Assembly (NCBI GenBank): GCA_002309015.1
Contig: DBWM01000055.1
Span: 76,310-120,998, forward strand
DNA: 44,689 nt
Reading direction: 5' to 3'
From: Myxococcales bacterium UBA1238
GTDB taxonomy: Bacteria > Myxococcota_A > Bradymonadia > UBA7976 > UBA1532
Part shown: positions 32,547 through 42,100 of the stretch, piece after piece
Position numbering within the stretch: the first letter of the stretch is position 1
How the letters are laid out: each line of letters opens with the position of its first letter
Program-made: the position numbers and the translations under genes
The notes under the pieces: generated by a model
Databases searched by the model: none
What the model saw: the letters and a program-made list of their open reading frames with translations, nothing else
What the model was told of the DNA's origin: nothing

Positions 32547-33317
32547 CGACTGAAGCGATCTCGCTTTTTTGGCCGCCTGGCTATCGGGGGCATCCGATAG
32601 AATCTGTGCCGCCAGCTGAGCGCGCTCATCCTTCAAATCCAGAGCGCCGTATACCTCGAGCAAGAGCTCAGCCGATTCATCCCAAATTTTTTCTAAGCTC
32701 TTGTAATTCCTGATCAAACCTTCCAATCGTCCGCGCGCTGAAACAGGGCGATCGCGCGTTAAATAAAATTTAGCCACATAGAGCTCGAAATTGGCCAGCA
32801 TGGTTCGGCAAATGACAATTTTTTGTTTTGCGTCCTCCACATGCTCGTCGTCGGGATAGTGATTGACGTAGATCTCGAGATTTCGCAGAGCGTCGTTCGT
32901 GGCTGAAAGATCTTTTTCATAAGCAGGCGGAAATAAAAAGAAATCGCCCGGCATTTGCCGAAAATAGCACTCACCGATGCGCCACATCGCGTAAGGAACA
33001 TCGCTGTGCGACGGACGATTTTTTACAAAATTGCGATATTCTTCGATCGCTTCCGGCTCGCGATCCATTTCGACCATCGTGTCGGCCAAACGCAACTCGG
33101 CCAAAGCGGCATATTGGCTGTAGGCGTATTTATTTTTGACCGAAATAAACAAATCCTGCGCTTCAAGGTAATCGCGGTTCGCTAACCGCTTCACGCCTTG
33201 TTCATACAGTTGTTGAGCTGAATCGCTGTAGCTGAGCTCTGTTTGAGCGCCACCGCACCCCAGCATCGCGCAGCAGGGCCAGAAGGAAAGAGAAAAAAAG
33301 AGAGTCAATGCACGCAT
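32541..33317 (-). CDS. bamD: Outer-membrane protein assembly factor BamD
   Basis: BamD is the essential lipoprotein of the BAM complex that inserts beta-barrels. At 258 residues it has a lipoprotein signal ending CAMLGC and five TPR-like repeats. The family pattern is YEQGVKRLANRDYLEAQDLF, YSQYAALAELRLADTMVEM, EAIEEYRNFVKNRPSH, the ECYFRQMP stretch and a LEIYVNHYPDDEHVEDAKQK repeat. ATG 33317 starts the signal; a GTG at 33335 is possible and would add six residues. Several barrels in this window are presumed clients. It ends overlapping the SurA-like gene tail to tail and is divergent from the DUF1573 lipoprotein. Confidence 0.92.
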   Translation of the reverse strand: MRALTLFFSLSFWPCCAMLGCGGAQTELSYSDSAQQLYEQGVKRLANRDYLEAQDLFISVKNKYAYSQYAALAELRLADTMVEMDREPEAIEEYRNFVKNRPSHSDVPYAMWRIGECYFRQMPGDFFLFPPAYEKDLSATNDALRNLEIYVNHYPDDEHVEDAKQKIVICRTMLANFELYVAKFYLTRDRPVSARGRLEGLIRNYKSLEKIWDESAELLLEVYGALDLKDERAQLAAQILSDAPDSQAAKKARSLQSL

Positions 33318-33361
33318 AAACGCGCGAGTTATCACCTTTTGCAGCAAAATCGCAAGTCATT

Positions 33362-33387
33362 CAATTGACCGCAGAACCCCAATTGAC
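33362..33387. repeat. Two direct repeats of CAATTGAC, 18 bases apart
   Basis: CAATTGAC at 33362-33369 and again at 33380-33387 in the short region between the bamD and DUF1573 starts. The spacing is under two helical turns, so they could be paired half-sites. The first repeat also supplies a TTGACC that could be a -35 box, with a poor -10 (TAAAGA). Confidence 0.4.
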
Positions 33388-33415
33388 TAAAGAATCATTT
33401 TTTTAAGGAACCCAT

Positions 33416-34573
33416 ATGAAATGCATTTCATTTAAACATTGTGCCCTTTTGCTGGCCATCGCGATGGGCTGCCCGGCCTGCAAAGCGCCAGCAGAGTCTC
33501 AAACATCATCGAACGAAGCCCAGCAAGCGCCTCAGATTTTTGCCGAAGTCCCCAAATTTCAAGCGGGCCGCGTCATGGAAGGCGACAAGGTTGAGCATCG
33601 CTATCTTCTGAAAAACAAAGGCAATTCCACATTACATATTTCTAAGGCCAAGGCATCCTGCGGCTGCACCGCTGCGGTGATCGGCAATTCCGAAATCGCC
33701 CCCGGCGCCGAAGGCTTCATCGACGTCACCTTCAATTCCATGGGTCGCCGGGGACATCAGGTCAAAACGATCACGGTCGAAAGCGACGATCCCCAAAACC
33801 CCAGGACGTTTCTGACCCTTGAAGCGGACGTCGTCGTTCCGGTGGGATTTGCGCAAAACAAGCTGCACGCCGATCTCAAGGTGGGCGAACCGTGGAGCTA
33901 CAGCGTGCTCATCGACGAAATGACCGACGAGACCATCACATTGGGCGAACCGGGCAGCGATCTGGAAGGCCTGACCGCCAAGCTCTTGCCGCGCACCGAC
34001 GGCCAGAAGGGCGCCCTCTGTGAGCTGAGCTACCTTCCCAAAACACAAGGCAGACTCCGCACCTCCGTCACGATTTCGACCGGTCTCGAACGGCTGCCCC
34101 GCATTTCATTGCCGCTCTTCTTTGATGTTGCTGGCGATCTTCAGCTGACGCCCGCTCAGCTGCATCTCACGCCTTCCGAGCAAATGGTTTCGGTGCGTTT
34201 GAGCTCAGAAACAATCGATTTTGAAATTCAGAAGATCGAGGACGAGACGAACGCGCTTCAGGTGAAAACGGTCGAAATCACGCCTAAGCGTGCATACGAA
34301 CTCCAGTTTTCGCTCGCGCCTTCGCAGACTGAACCCAAGACTTTTCACGGTCAGGTTGTGATCGAGACCACCGCCCCATCGGCTCCAAAGCTTCAATTGC
34401 CCGTCAGTTTTCGTACAGCGACGCATGCCAAATCTGACCGAGCTCATGGGCTCATGCGAAAGGATTTGAAGCATTTTCAGGATCATCCCCGTTCCTTAAA
34501 GTCACCTTCCGAACCCTTCCCCATGAAAAAACTCGCTCCCCAATCGAAGCATCGCCCGGTCAAATCGCTTTAG
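33416..34573 (+). CDS. DUF1573 (ASH-like) lipoprotein
   Basis: A 385-residue lipoprotein with two candidate lipobox Cys (AMGC, CPAC). The DUF1573 domain is clear at about residues 50-140: HRYLLKNKGNSTLHISKAKASCGC, IAPGAEGFIDVTFNS and KTITVESDDPQNP. Two further Ig-like beta domains follow (about 140-330), then a basic, Pro/Lys/His-rich tail with no structure (PMKKLAPQSKHRP). The domain is a beta-sandwich found in many envelope proteins, with no fixed enzymatic role. ATG 33416 follows AAGGAACC. The tail has a different composition from the rest and may bind an acidic partner or the cell wall. Neighbours do not explain its job. Confidence 0.85.
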   Translation: MKCISFKHCALLLAIAMGCPACKAPAESQTSSNEAQQAPQIFAEVPKFQAGRVMEGDKVEHRYLLKNKGNSTLHISKAKASCGCTAAVIGNSEIAPGAEGFIDVTFNSMGRRGHQVKTITVESDDPQNPRTFLTLEADVVVPVGFAQNKLHADLKVGEPWSYSVLIDEMTDETITLGEPGSDLEGLTAKLLPRTDGQKGALCELSYLPKTQGRLRTSVTISTGLERLPRISLPLFFDVAGDLQLTPAQLHLTPSEQMVSVRLSSETIDFEIQKIEDETNALQVKTVEITPKRAYELQFSLAPSQTEPKTFHGQVVIETTAPSAPKLQLPVSFRTATHAKSDRAHGLMRKDLKHFQDHPRSLKSPSEPFPMKKLAPQSKHRPVKSL

Positions 34574-34579
34574 CCCACC

Positions 34580-35956
34580 TTAACCCCGGTAAACATAGCG
34601 CAGCGCCAGCAGGACCGCGTGCATCTGATGCTGCACCACATCGATGCGCAACGCGGGATTGATCCAGCTGTTCTGAATCCCACCGCGCGCGCGCTCAGGC
34701 ATACTGGCAAACCAGAAAGCCCACCCATCAGCGCGGGGATGCCCCAGCTGCCAGCCCGTCAGCTGACCCATGCCGATGTCGATCACCGAACGCAGTTCGT
34801 TGGCCAGTCGCGGCTCGTTGTGGGTGCGCGCAAGCTCGTAAGCGTGGATCAGGCCTTCGTAGGCGTAAGCGGTGTTGCGGGTGCAGAAGAGCGTGTGGTG
34901 CGTATGGACCATCCAGCGGGCGAGTTCCAGCACGCGATTCACGTAAGCACTTGAAACTTCACGGTTTGCAGTCGCGATCTCGTAAAAGGCCATGGAGCTC
35001 CACTGGTAATATCCTTTGGTGGTATCGGAGTTCGGATGTTCCTTCAGCGCCGCCGCCACATTGAGCTGATAACCCTGCTCTGCAGCCGACTCGACGATCG
35101 GCCAATAATCTTTGTAATCCAAATACTTAGCCGCTTTTACGAGGGCCAGCAGAGATTCCCCGTCGAAATATGGGGAAGGCGCGCCCATCGGCTGACCGTC
35201 GCTTAAACTGTAGCGCGCATGCCACCGGCCATCCTCAGCGCGAGCCGTCGCCAAAAACCGCAAGTAGCCCGAAAGCGCCTCCTCACAGCGCGCGCGCAAG
35301 GGATCGGAAGCGGGAGCCGCCCGTAAAAAGTCGATATGCGCCAGGGCAAGCAGCGCGATGGTCCCCGTGCTGCCCTGCGAACTGTTCGGATAGGCGACGT
35401 ATTTTGCTCCATCGGGCCTCATGTGAGAGCGCGCTTCCCAAAAACGAAAACCGCGCTCCAGCGCCTGCCTCAAGGCCGGATCGCCCTCGCCCTGAGTTCC
35501 AAAATGCCCCCAAAGCAGCGAGAGGCCCCAAAGCGCGCCCGCCTGCCGCACATCGCCGTCTCCGGGCAGGATCCTGTCGGCTTTCCAGTCATATTCATAA
35601 ACAAAATTCCCCTCCTGCTGCTGGTTGGCCAGGAAATAATCGCGGCCGAGCTTTAGGGAGAGTTCGAGCTCCGAAGCTTTTAAATCGCCCGATAGATCCG
35701 TCGTATCGCTGAATGCGAACCCCGTGGTCACCCGCACGCGCGCCCAAAAGCGGCTGGGCAGACAGATGCCCGCGATGATGGCCAAGGCAGCGATCAACCC
35801 TATGAAAATAAACGGCTTTTTCTTTTTAGGCCTGACCGGTTTCAACTCCGGCTTCGGCTCCGGTTTGGGTTCGGGCACCGTCTCACAATGGGCATCGCCC
35901 GCCGACACGAGATCTTCGTTGGGGCATGCCGCGTTTTCGTTTTCATGGTTTGCCAT
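34580..35956 (-). CDS. Membrane-anchored alpha/alpha-toroid (six-hairpin-like) protein
   Basis: A 458-residue protein: an acidic cytoplasmic N-terminus, a Pro/Lys/Glu spacer (PEPKPEPKPELKP then KKKK), one membrane helix (FIFIGLIAALAIIAGICL) and a large extracytoplasmic domain of repeated helix pairs (LALAHIDFLRAA, YWPIVESAAEQGYQL, RNTAYAYEGLIHAYELA). The repeated W/Y/F and G motifs (GALWGLSLLWGHFG, DGAKYVAYPNSSQGSTGTIALL) resemble alpha/alpha-toroid glycosidases, lyases or cyclases. No certain catalytic residues can be named. Its ATG (35956) overlaps the CapA gene by 14 bases, so it is co-translated with it. A role in an extracellular polymer, with CapA, is the natural guess. Confidence 0.75.
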   Translation of the reverse strand: MANHENENAACPNEDLVSAGDAHCETVPEPKPEPKPELKPVRPKKKKPFIFIGLIAALAIIAGICLPSRFWARVRVTTGFAFSDTTDLSGDLKASELELSLKLGRDYFLANQQQEGNFVYEYDWKADRILPGDGDVRQAGALWGLSLLWGHFGTQGEGDPALRQALERGFRFWEARSHMRPDGAKYVAYPNSSQGSTGTIALLALAHIDFLRAAPASDPLRARCEEALSGYLRFLATARAEDGRWHARYSLSDGQPMGAPSPYFDGESLLALVKAAKYLDYKDYWPIVESAAEQGYQLNVAAALKEHPNSDTTKGYYQWSSMAFYEIATANREVSSAYVNRVLELARWMVHTHHTLFCTRNTAYAYEGLIHAYELARTHNEPRLANELRSVIDIGMGQLTGWQLGHPRADGWAFWFASMPERARGGIQNSWINPALRIDVVQHQMHAVLLALRYVYRG

Positions 35957-37097
35957 CGTCTTTTCTCCAGATGAGCGCATCGCCTGCAGATTCCAGCGAG
36001 GGATGCGAATGGGCGCGCAGTTGACTCAGACAGCCTGCAGCGTCTCCGATGTTGGGATAGGGCACAAAATGCACCTTGCGGTTTTGATTGACCAGCGAGC
36101 GGATGGTGATTTGACGGATGCCGGAAGCGTCGAACGAGACGGTGGGCAGGTAACCGCAGGTAAAAACATCGCGCCCGGGCGTTCCAAACACAAAGTTGCC
36201 CATCGAAAACAGTACGGGCACGCCATCCACCAGTTCAAAGGGCTGACCCACATGGGTTCCATGGCCTAAAATCGCGTCAACTCCAGCAGCGACAAGGGCT
36301 TTTGCAAGTCGCCGCTGGCGGTGATCGATGCCCCGGTAATCGACGCCCCAATGAGGCAAAGCGATCACCACATGAGCCCCCGCCGCCCGCAGACGCGCCA
36401 CGTCGGCCTTAAAGTGATAGGGCGCAAGCTCCGCAACCCCTCCGCGATCGCCCAGGGCATACCAGTTGAGCCAAAAATCGTACTGCGCGCGCCATTTATA
36501 ACCGTTGAGCAGCCCCAGCCTGAAGCCACCCACATCGACGATGAGCCCTCGCCTCGCCTCCGCTTCGTCCCGACCGGCCCCGAGCGTCCGGATGCCCCGG
36601 AATTCCGCCGCCTTCAGCGTATCGACCAGACCCAAAAAGCCGCGATCGAGCGTGTGATTGTTGCCGAGGGTCATCACCGAAAAGCCTGCGGCCTTCAGCG
36701 CGTCGAGCGAAAGCGGGGAGGCTGCATAGCGATATTGTTTATATCCTGTACCCTGATCCCCTTTTGAGAGCGCGCGTTCCGTAATGGGGGCCTCCAGGTT
36801 CAGCACGCCCAAATCCGCCTCCCGCGTCCAGGGCGTCATTTTTTGAAGCAGGCCCTCGTAACCGAGCTCGGCAATCTTTTTTTGCGCCGCATCCCCAAGG
36901 AGCGTGTCGCCCGCAAAGATCACCTGGGCCAGATGGCCCGCTCGTCCGACCGAAACCGTTTGGGGCGCAGGCGGTTCCACACTCCAAATCGCAAATCTTC
37001 CATGGAACCAGAAAGCATGGAACGAGAGCGCCAAAACCGCCGCGATGACCAGGGCACACCCCACCCTTTTCAGCCATTTTTTTGAGCAGAATCGCAT
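35943..37097 (-). CDS. CapA-family (PgsA-type) metallophosphatase
   Basis: A 384-residue protein with an N-terminal signal anchor (ALVIAAVLALSFHAFWF) and a CapA-type metallophosphatase fold outside. The metal-site motifs are in order: FAGDTLLGD, NLEAPIT, TLGNNHTLDRG, VIALPHWGVDY, GHGTHVGQP and SMGNFVF. CapA/PgsA proteins act in poly-gamma-glutamate or other capsule export and tethering, though many homologues have no known substrate. No capB, capC or polymer synthase is nearby, so its polymer is unknown. ATG 37097 is two bases after the stop of the pentapeptide-repeat gene. Its C-terminus overlaps the toroid gene. Confidence 0.9.
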   Translation of the reverse strand: MRFCSKKWLKRVGCALVIAAVLALSFHAFWFHGRFAIWSVEPPAPQTVSVGRAGHLAQVIFAGDTLLGDAAQKKIAELGYEGLLQKMTPWTREADLGVLNLEAPITERALSKGDQGTGYKQYRYAASPLSLDALKAAGFSVMTLGNNHTLDRGFLGLVDTLKAAEFRGIRTLGAGRDEAEARRGLIVDVGGFRLGLLNGYKWRAQYDFWLNWYALGDRGGVAELAPYHFKADVARLRAAGAHVVIALPHWGVDYRGIDHRQRRLAKALVAAGVDAILGHGTHVGQPFELVDGVPVLFSMGNFVFGTPGRDVFTCGYLPTVSFDASGIRQITIRSLVNQNRKVHFVPYPNIGDAAGCLSQLRAHSHPSLESAGDALIWRKDDGKP

Positions 37098-37099
37098 GG

Positions 37100-37828
37100 T
37101 TACTGAATGGGATTGGCGAGGGGATCGAAGTCCTTGGGCCAGCGGGTGCCCTCATCGCTTTGGGTGTATTTGGTGGGCACCGTTGTAAAATCGCAGCGCG
37201 AAAGATCGAGGCCCTGAACACCGAGCAGGTTGGCGCGGAAAAGGCTAGTGGGTTCTACGAATGCGCAGCGCAAATCCGCCTCGCGAAAATCCACATATTC
37301 CATGAAGCAGTCGTGCAGATTGGCGTTTTGGAAGTTCGCCTTCTGGGCTTTGAAGCATTCCAGATGCGCGCCTTTAAAATTGCAGCCCTGCAAAACGGCC
37401 CCCGAAAAATCCGCCTCGTCGAGGCAGCTGCCCATAAATTCAGCGCGCTCAGCGCGAAACGGCTGGATGCCTCGTTGCTGAACGAAGGCTTTGCGGGCAT
37501 CGCTGTCGTTGGGATTTCCGGAGCCGGGCGTCTCGCGCATGAGATCGATCACCTCTTCTTCGGTAAAGGCGGATCCGGTGCAGATGCAGCGTTTTAAGCA
37601 GGCGCCGCTGAAGACCGCGCGGTGGGCGGTGCATTCCAAAAAGCGACATTTGGTCAAATCGGCGTCGTAAAACAGCACCTCGTCGAAGCAGCAGCGGCGG
37701 AACGTCAGCTTCGACAAGTCGAGCCGCGAGCAATCCAGCTTCATCAGTTTCAAGTCGGTCAGGCTCTCTGGCGGCAGTCTGCCGTCGCGCACCCGTTCCA
37801 CAAAGGCCAAAAACTTTTTAAGCTTCAT
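37100..37828 (-). CDS. Pentapeptide-repeat protein
   Basis: A 242-residue protein. A short basic N-terminus is followed by pentapeptide repeats of the A(D/N)LxX kind in two blocks: about residues 25-85 (DCSRLDLSKLTFRRC, VLFYDADLTKCRF) and about 130-225 (EADFSGAVLQGCNFKGAHL, ANFQNANLHDC, ADLRCAF). A non-repeat insert of about 45 residues (SAFTEEEVIDLMRETPGSG and on) separates them. Such repeats form a right-handed quadrilateral beta-helix; some bind DNA gyrase, others are structural. No signal peptide is present, so it is cytoplasmic. ATG 37828 follows GGAGG. It heads a run with CapA and the toroid protein. The link between a cytoplasmic helix protein and exported partners is unexplained. Confidence 0.9.
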   Translation of the reverse strand: MKLKKFLAFVERVRDGRLPPESLTDLKLMKLDCSRLDLSKLTFRRCCFDEVLFYDADLTKCRFLECTAHRAVFSGACLKRCICTGSAFTEEEVIDLMRETPGSGNPNDSDARKAFVQQRGIQPFRAERAEFMGSCLDEADFSGAVLQGCNFKGAHLECFKAQKANFQNANLHDCFMEYVDFREADLRCAFVEPTSLFRANLLGVQGLDLSRCDFTTVPTKYTQSDEGTRWPKDFDPLANPIQ

Positions 37829-37897
37829 CCAGGGCACCTCCCTTTCGCCAAGCAAGTACCAATTTCTCACTGCGGAGTCCAGCGAGGGTCGCAAAGC

Positions 37898-37925
37898 TTG
37901 CCTTCAAACCCAGGTTTTGTATGCT
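37898..37925 (+). promoter_or_regulatory. Possible sigma-70-type promoter
   Basis: TTGCCT (37898-37903), a 16-base spacer and TATGCT (37920-37925). It would start near 37932, 30 bases before the ATG at 37962. Each box matches consensus in four of six positions. Confidence 0.4.
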
Positions 37926-37961
37926 GTTGGACTCCATTCCCCACCGAGGAGCTTTCAAAAA

Positions 37962-39149
37962 ATGCGCATCTGGCTGTTTTTTTTGACGCTTTGTTTTTTG
38001 CCCCAGTTCGCAATGGCGAAGCCCGACCTCAGGCTCTGCACGGGCGCAGAAGGCGGGTCTTACTGGGGATTTGCACAAGATCTCAAAAAGATGGTGAAAG
38101 GAAGCCTCAACGTCAAAATCATTCCAACCAACGGATCCTGGGATAACCTGACCCGACTCGAAGCCAGCCCGCAGCAATGCGACGCCATCATCGTCCAAAG
38201 CGACATTTACTTTAAGTACGTCACCAATCGTCCCGACGCATTCCGGCATATTAAGGATCACCAAAACCCCGATCAGCTCGATCTCGTCGAGGTGATGCCC
38301 GAATATGTGCATCTTTTTTGCAATCGCGAAAGCATCACCATCACGCAGGGCACCGGCAAGGCCAAGCGATCCACGGAAGTGGAAGATTTTTATGGCCTCA
38401 GCCCCGTGCGACACCGGATTTCCGTAGGAAAATACAACTCCGGCACGTTCCACAGCTGGGAAACCTTTGGCAAATACAGCCCGAAGTTTGCCGCATTTCT
38501 GCCGATGAACGCCGATTTTGAAACCATTCGCGCCAACCGGTTTGCTGCCGACCACCAGAAAGAAGACGACTACCAGGCGCGCAACCTGAGCATGATAGAG
38601 GGCATTCACGCCATCATGGCCGATCAGGGCAAAAAGCGCATCACGCCCATCCATTGTGTAGCCGCGATCTCGGGTCTCGGCAGCGAGAGCATCCTTCAGA
38701 TGCAACAAGTATACGGTCATCGCTTAAAGTTGCTCGAAATCAACGACTCGCGCATCTTTAACGCCAAGCCTGCAGCCAATCTCACCATCTATCAGCGCGG
38801 GATCATCCCTCAGAGCACCTATCCTGAGTTCCTCGATCACGACATCACAACCATCGTGCTGAGCGCCATTTTGCTCACGCATCGCGATTGGAAGCGCGAG
38901 AACTCCGACGAATACAAAGATATGCGCCGTGCCGTGCGCGCATGGCACAATAAAAAGTACCCGGCGCATGGTGGTGATGCCGCAAGGGCCAGCGCTTCAG
39001 GCCGCATGCAGGATGACGCCGCAGAATCCGCTCCCCGCGACGTGCAGTCTTACTATGCGCCCAGCGCCAACTCCCAATCGAAACCATCGCAGCAGATGCA
39101 GATTCCGCGCATTTCTGCCCCAGTTGACAGCAACGCCGACCAAAAGTGA
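37962..39149 (+). CDS. TAXI/TRAP-like periplasmic solute-binding protein
   Basis: A 395-residue exported protein: signal peptide (RIWLFFLTLCFLPQFAMA), then a TAXI/NMT1-type binding fold beginning RLCTGAEGGSYWGFAQDLKKM and NVKIIPTNGSWDNLTRLEAS. That is the ligand-loop pattern of TRAP-associated extracytoplasmic proteins. The remainder keeps the two-lobe layout (QCDAIIVQSDIYFKYV, VGKYNSGTFHSWETF). A Ser/Gln/Pro-rich tail of about 60 residues is unusual for the family. No TRAP permease (DctQ/DctM) gene is present, so transport is doubtful; sensing or delivery to the downstream protein is possible. ATG 37962 follows GAGGAG. Its TGA overlaps the GTG of the next gene (GTGA). Confidence 0.82.
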   Translation: MRIWLFFLTLCFLPQFAMAKPDLRLCTGAEGGSYWGFAQDLKKMVKGSLNVKIIPTNGSWDNLTRLEASPQQCDAIIVQSDIYFKYVTNRPDAFRHIKDHQNPDQLDLVEVMPEYVHLFCNRESITITQGTGKAKRSTEVEDFYGLSPVRHRISVGKYNSGTFHSWETFGKYSPKFAAFLPMNADFETIRANRFAADHQKEDDYQARNLSMIEGIHAIMADQGKKRITPIHCVAAISGLGSESILQMQQVYGHRLKLLEINDSRIFNAKPAANLTIYQRGIIPQSTYPEFLDHDITTIVLSAILLTHRDWKRENSDEYKDMRRAVRAWHNKKYPAHGGDAARASASGRMQDDAAESAPRDVQSYYAPSANSQSKPSQQMQIPRISAPVDSNADQK

Positions 39150-42100
39150 TCCCACGCCTTCTTTTTCTGCCCGCGAGCCTCTTTCTTTCCTTCTCAGCCC
39201 TCGCCCATCCGCTTCAAACGCCCTCTCCTGACGCTGCAGATTCAGCGCTTCAGGCGCAAGATCGCTTTTTGCCCCGGGCGGATGAAGGTCCGCTGAGCGA
39301 CGGAGGCGCGTTTCAAACCATCGAAACGCCGCATTTTCGGGTGCATTTTCCGGCTGCAATCCGCGAGTTTGCGGTTCAGGCGGCGCAGATTTGTGAAGAA
39401 GCGCACCGAACGCTCTCACCTTTGCTGGGTCATAAGCCCGATTACAAAACGGAAGTCGCGATCAACGATCACGGGGATACCTCCAACGGCTCTGCAACCG
39501 CAATCCCCTACCCGCGCATGCAGCTTTTCGCGGCGCCTCCTCAGCTCGAAAGCAATTTAGGCGATACGGACGACTGGATGAGGCAGCTCATCTATCACGA
39601 ATATGCGCATATTCTGACGCTCGATCCCGTCCATGGCTGGCCGCAGGTCTTAAACACGCTGGTGGGCCGGCAGGTGGCGCCCAATCACGTAACTCCCAAG
39701 TTTATGCTCGAGGGGCTTTCGGTCTGGATCGAATCCCGGGTGAGCGGCAGAGGGCGGTTGCGATCGGCGCTCTTTAGGGGGTGGCTTCGGGCAGCAGCGC
39801 TCGAAGGCGAACTGCATGGGTTGGATGCGGTGGTGCACAGCCCTCAGGCCTGGCCTGGTGCCAATGTCTGGTACATGTATGGCGGGCATTTCATGGATTT
39901 TTGGACAAAGCGCCACGGAGAGCAGCTGCCCGCAGCGTGGTTTCTGGATCAGAGCGACGAGATCGTGCCTTACGGCTTAAACCGGCTCTCTAAGCGGCAT
40001 ACAGGAGAGACGATGGAGGCTGCTTTTGAGGCCTTTCAGGCGGATCTCACCGAGCGTTCGAAGGTGGAGCGCGATCTTTTGGCGCAGAGAGGGTTGACCG
40101 CGTTCAAAAAATGGACGTTTTCGGAGCAGAGTCACCGGAATCCCCGGTTCATCGATGGGCAACGCCTGCTCTCTCTCGATGTGCCAGGGCTCTCGGAGCG
40201 GGGTCGGAGCGGGATTTACCTCCATCGCATGGGAGAGATCGGTCGGGGCCAGCTGGTGATCCAGAGCGAGGGGATGGTGGATTTCGATCTCTGCGGTGAG
40301 GGTGCGTCTCTGCGAATCATCGCGACGCAGGGTTATCCATACAGAAGCTCATTTTCGAGAAGCGATCTCGTGATGTACGATCCATATCTCGAACATCCCG
40401 AGTTTCATCAGAGGCGGATCACCCAAAATGCGCGGTTGCGCGAGGTTTCTTGCAGCCCATCGGGTCAGAAAGCTTTAGCGGTGCAGCTTCGGGCGGGCAA
40501 GAGCCGGCTGGTCGAGATCGATTTGGATTCCGGGGCGATCACCGTATTGATGGAACCTCCGCATTTTGGGCAGATCGCCTACCCTGTATACAGCCATGAT
40601 GGCCGTTACGCCGCATATGTGGAGCAGATTCCGGCGACAGAGACCGAACGCGAACCCGGATTTGCGCTCTATGCCCTCGATCTCAGCACCCATCAGCGGC
40701 ATCTGATCCGTCATATGCGCGCGATGATCCTACATCCGAGGTTCGATTTTGAGGGTCGGATCGTCTACGCGAGCGATCGGAGTGGCATCTTTCAAATCTA
40801 TGCGGACCAGTTTCCTCACCCCATGAGCGAACCGGAGCAGCTCACCCGCGTGATCAATTCGGCCATCGATCCGGAGATTTCACATGACAGCCAGACATTG
40901 GCGTTTCGTTTACTCACGGTCCATGGTTACGATCTGGCGAGCATGCCCTATCGACCTCACGAAAATGGATTGCAGCATGAAGAACAGTCATCGTTTGCTC
41001 ACGATTTTGGATCGTCAACCAGCAGAGTCAAATCGAGAGCAAACGATCAATGTTTAATGAACGTCAAATGCAATCTTTTTACACCATACGCCTTTTTGTT
41101 TAGCGACGAAATCAATCTGAGCGCGATCGATCCGGATTTTTTGAATGCCGAACCACATTCTTTTGATCGAGATGCACAATTTTCACCGATCAATCCGTCA
41201 TTTTTAGCAAACGATCCCGATTTTCCGAATGCAGCCCCCGGATCTTCCGCAAAAGTCGGGTTTTCTCCCGATCCGGAGCTCACAGTCGCTGATCAAAAGC
41301 TGAAACATTACCCAAACAAAGCTCAGTCTTTCGGCTATAACCCGATCCCAACGCTGCTGCCCATCGCGTGGACGCCAACGGCTTCGGTCTCGAACAGCTT
41401 TCAAAATGAGGTTGGGATCGACTTTTCTGCAGAGGATGCGACCTCAAGGCACAGTCTCGACCTCTCGTTTAATACCGTACCGAAGCCCGAGCACGACAAT
41501 CACTTCGGATACACCATTGGCGGTACGTACGGCTTTCAACCGAACATCGGGGGATACAGTCCTCTGTTTCAAATAGGGGTATCGCATCAGGTTTATGCGC
41601 AGGATTCGACCGCCTACTACAACAACGGCGTTCACAGCCAGAGGTTTAAGCTCACGAGCACCCGGCTCTCGACCAGCCTTCCACTGCTCACCAAACGGAT
41701 TTCAACCGCCCTCTCGCTGAGCTACGGCTATAGCTGGCGTCGCATGGCCGAAAATTTGGATCCCAAATTTGATCCCATCGACCGTAACCCGATCTTTCCT
41801 AAGTCAAAAGAGGCCGCTGATCTGCTCCTGGGCTTTTCGTTGGGCAACGTTTCGAGCGATTACCTGGCGATCTCACTGGAGCGCGGATTCAAGGGCAGCG
41901 TCAGCCTTCGCATCAGGGATCCCCATTTGGGCGGCGAATTAAAAACGCTGGAGCTTTTTACCGGTTTTTCGCATTACCAGCCGCTCTTCTGGCGCCATGT
42001 GCTCGCATTTCACGGCACGGGCGGGCTTTCGCTCTTCAACGACGAGCAACTCGCCTATGCGCTCACTGCTCCCCCAAGCCGCAATCTGGTCATGGATGCC

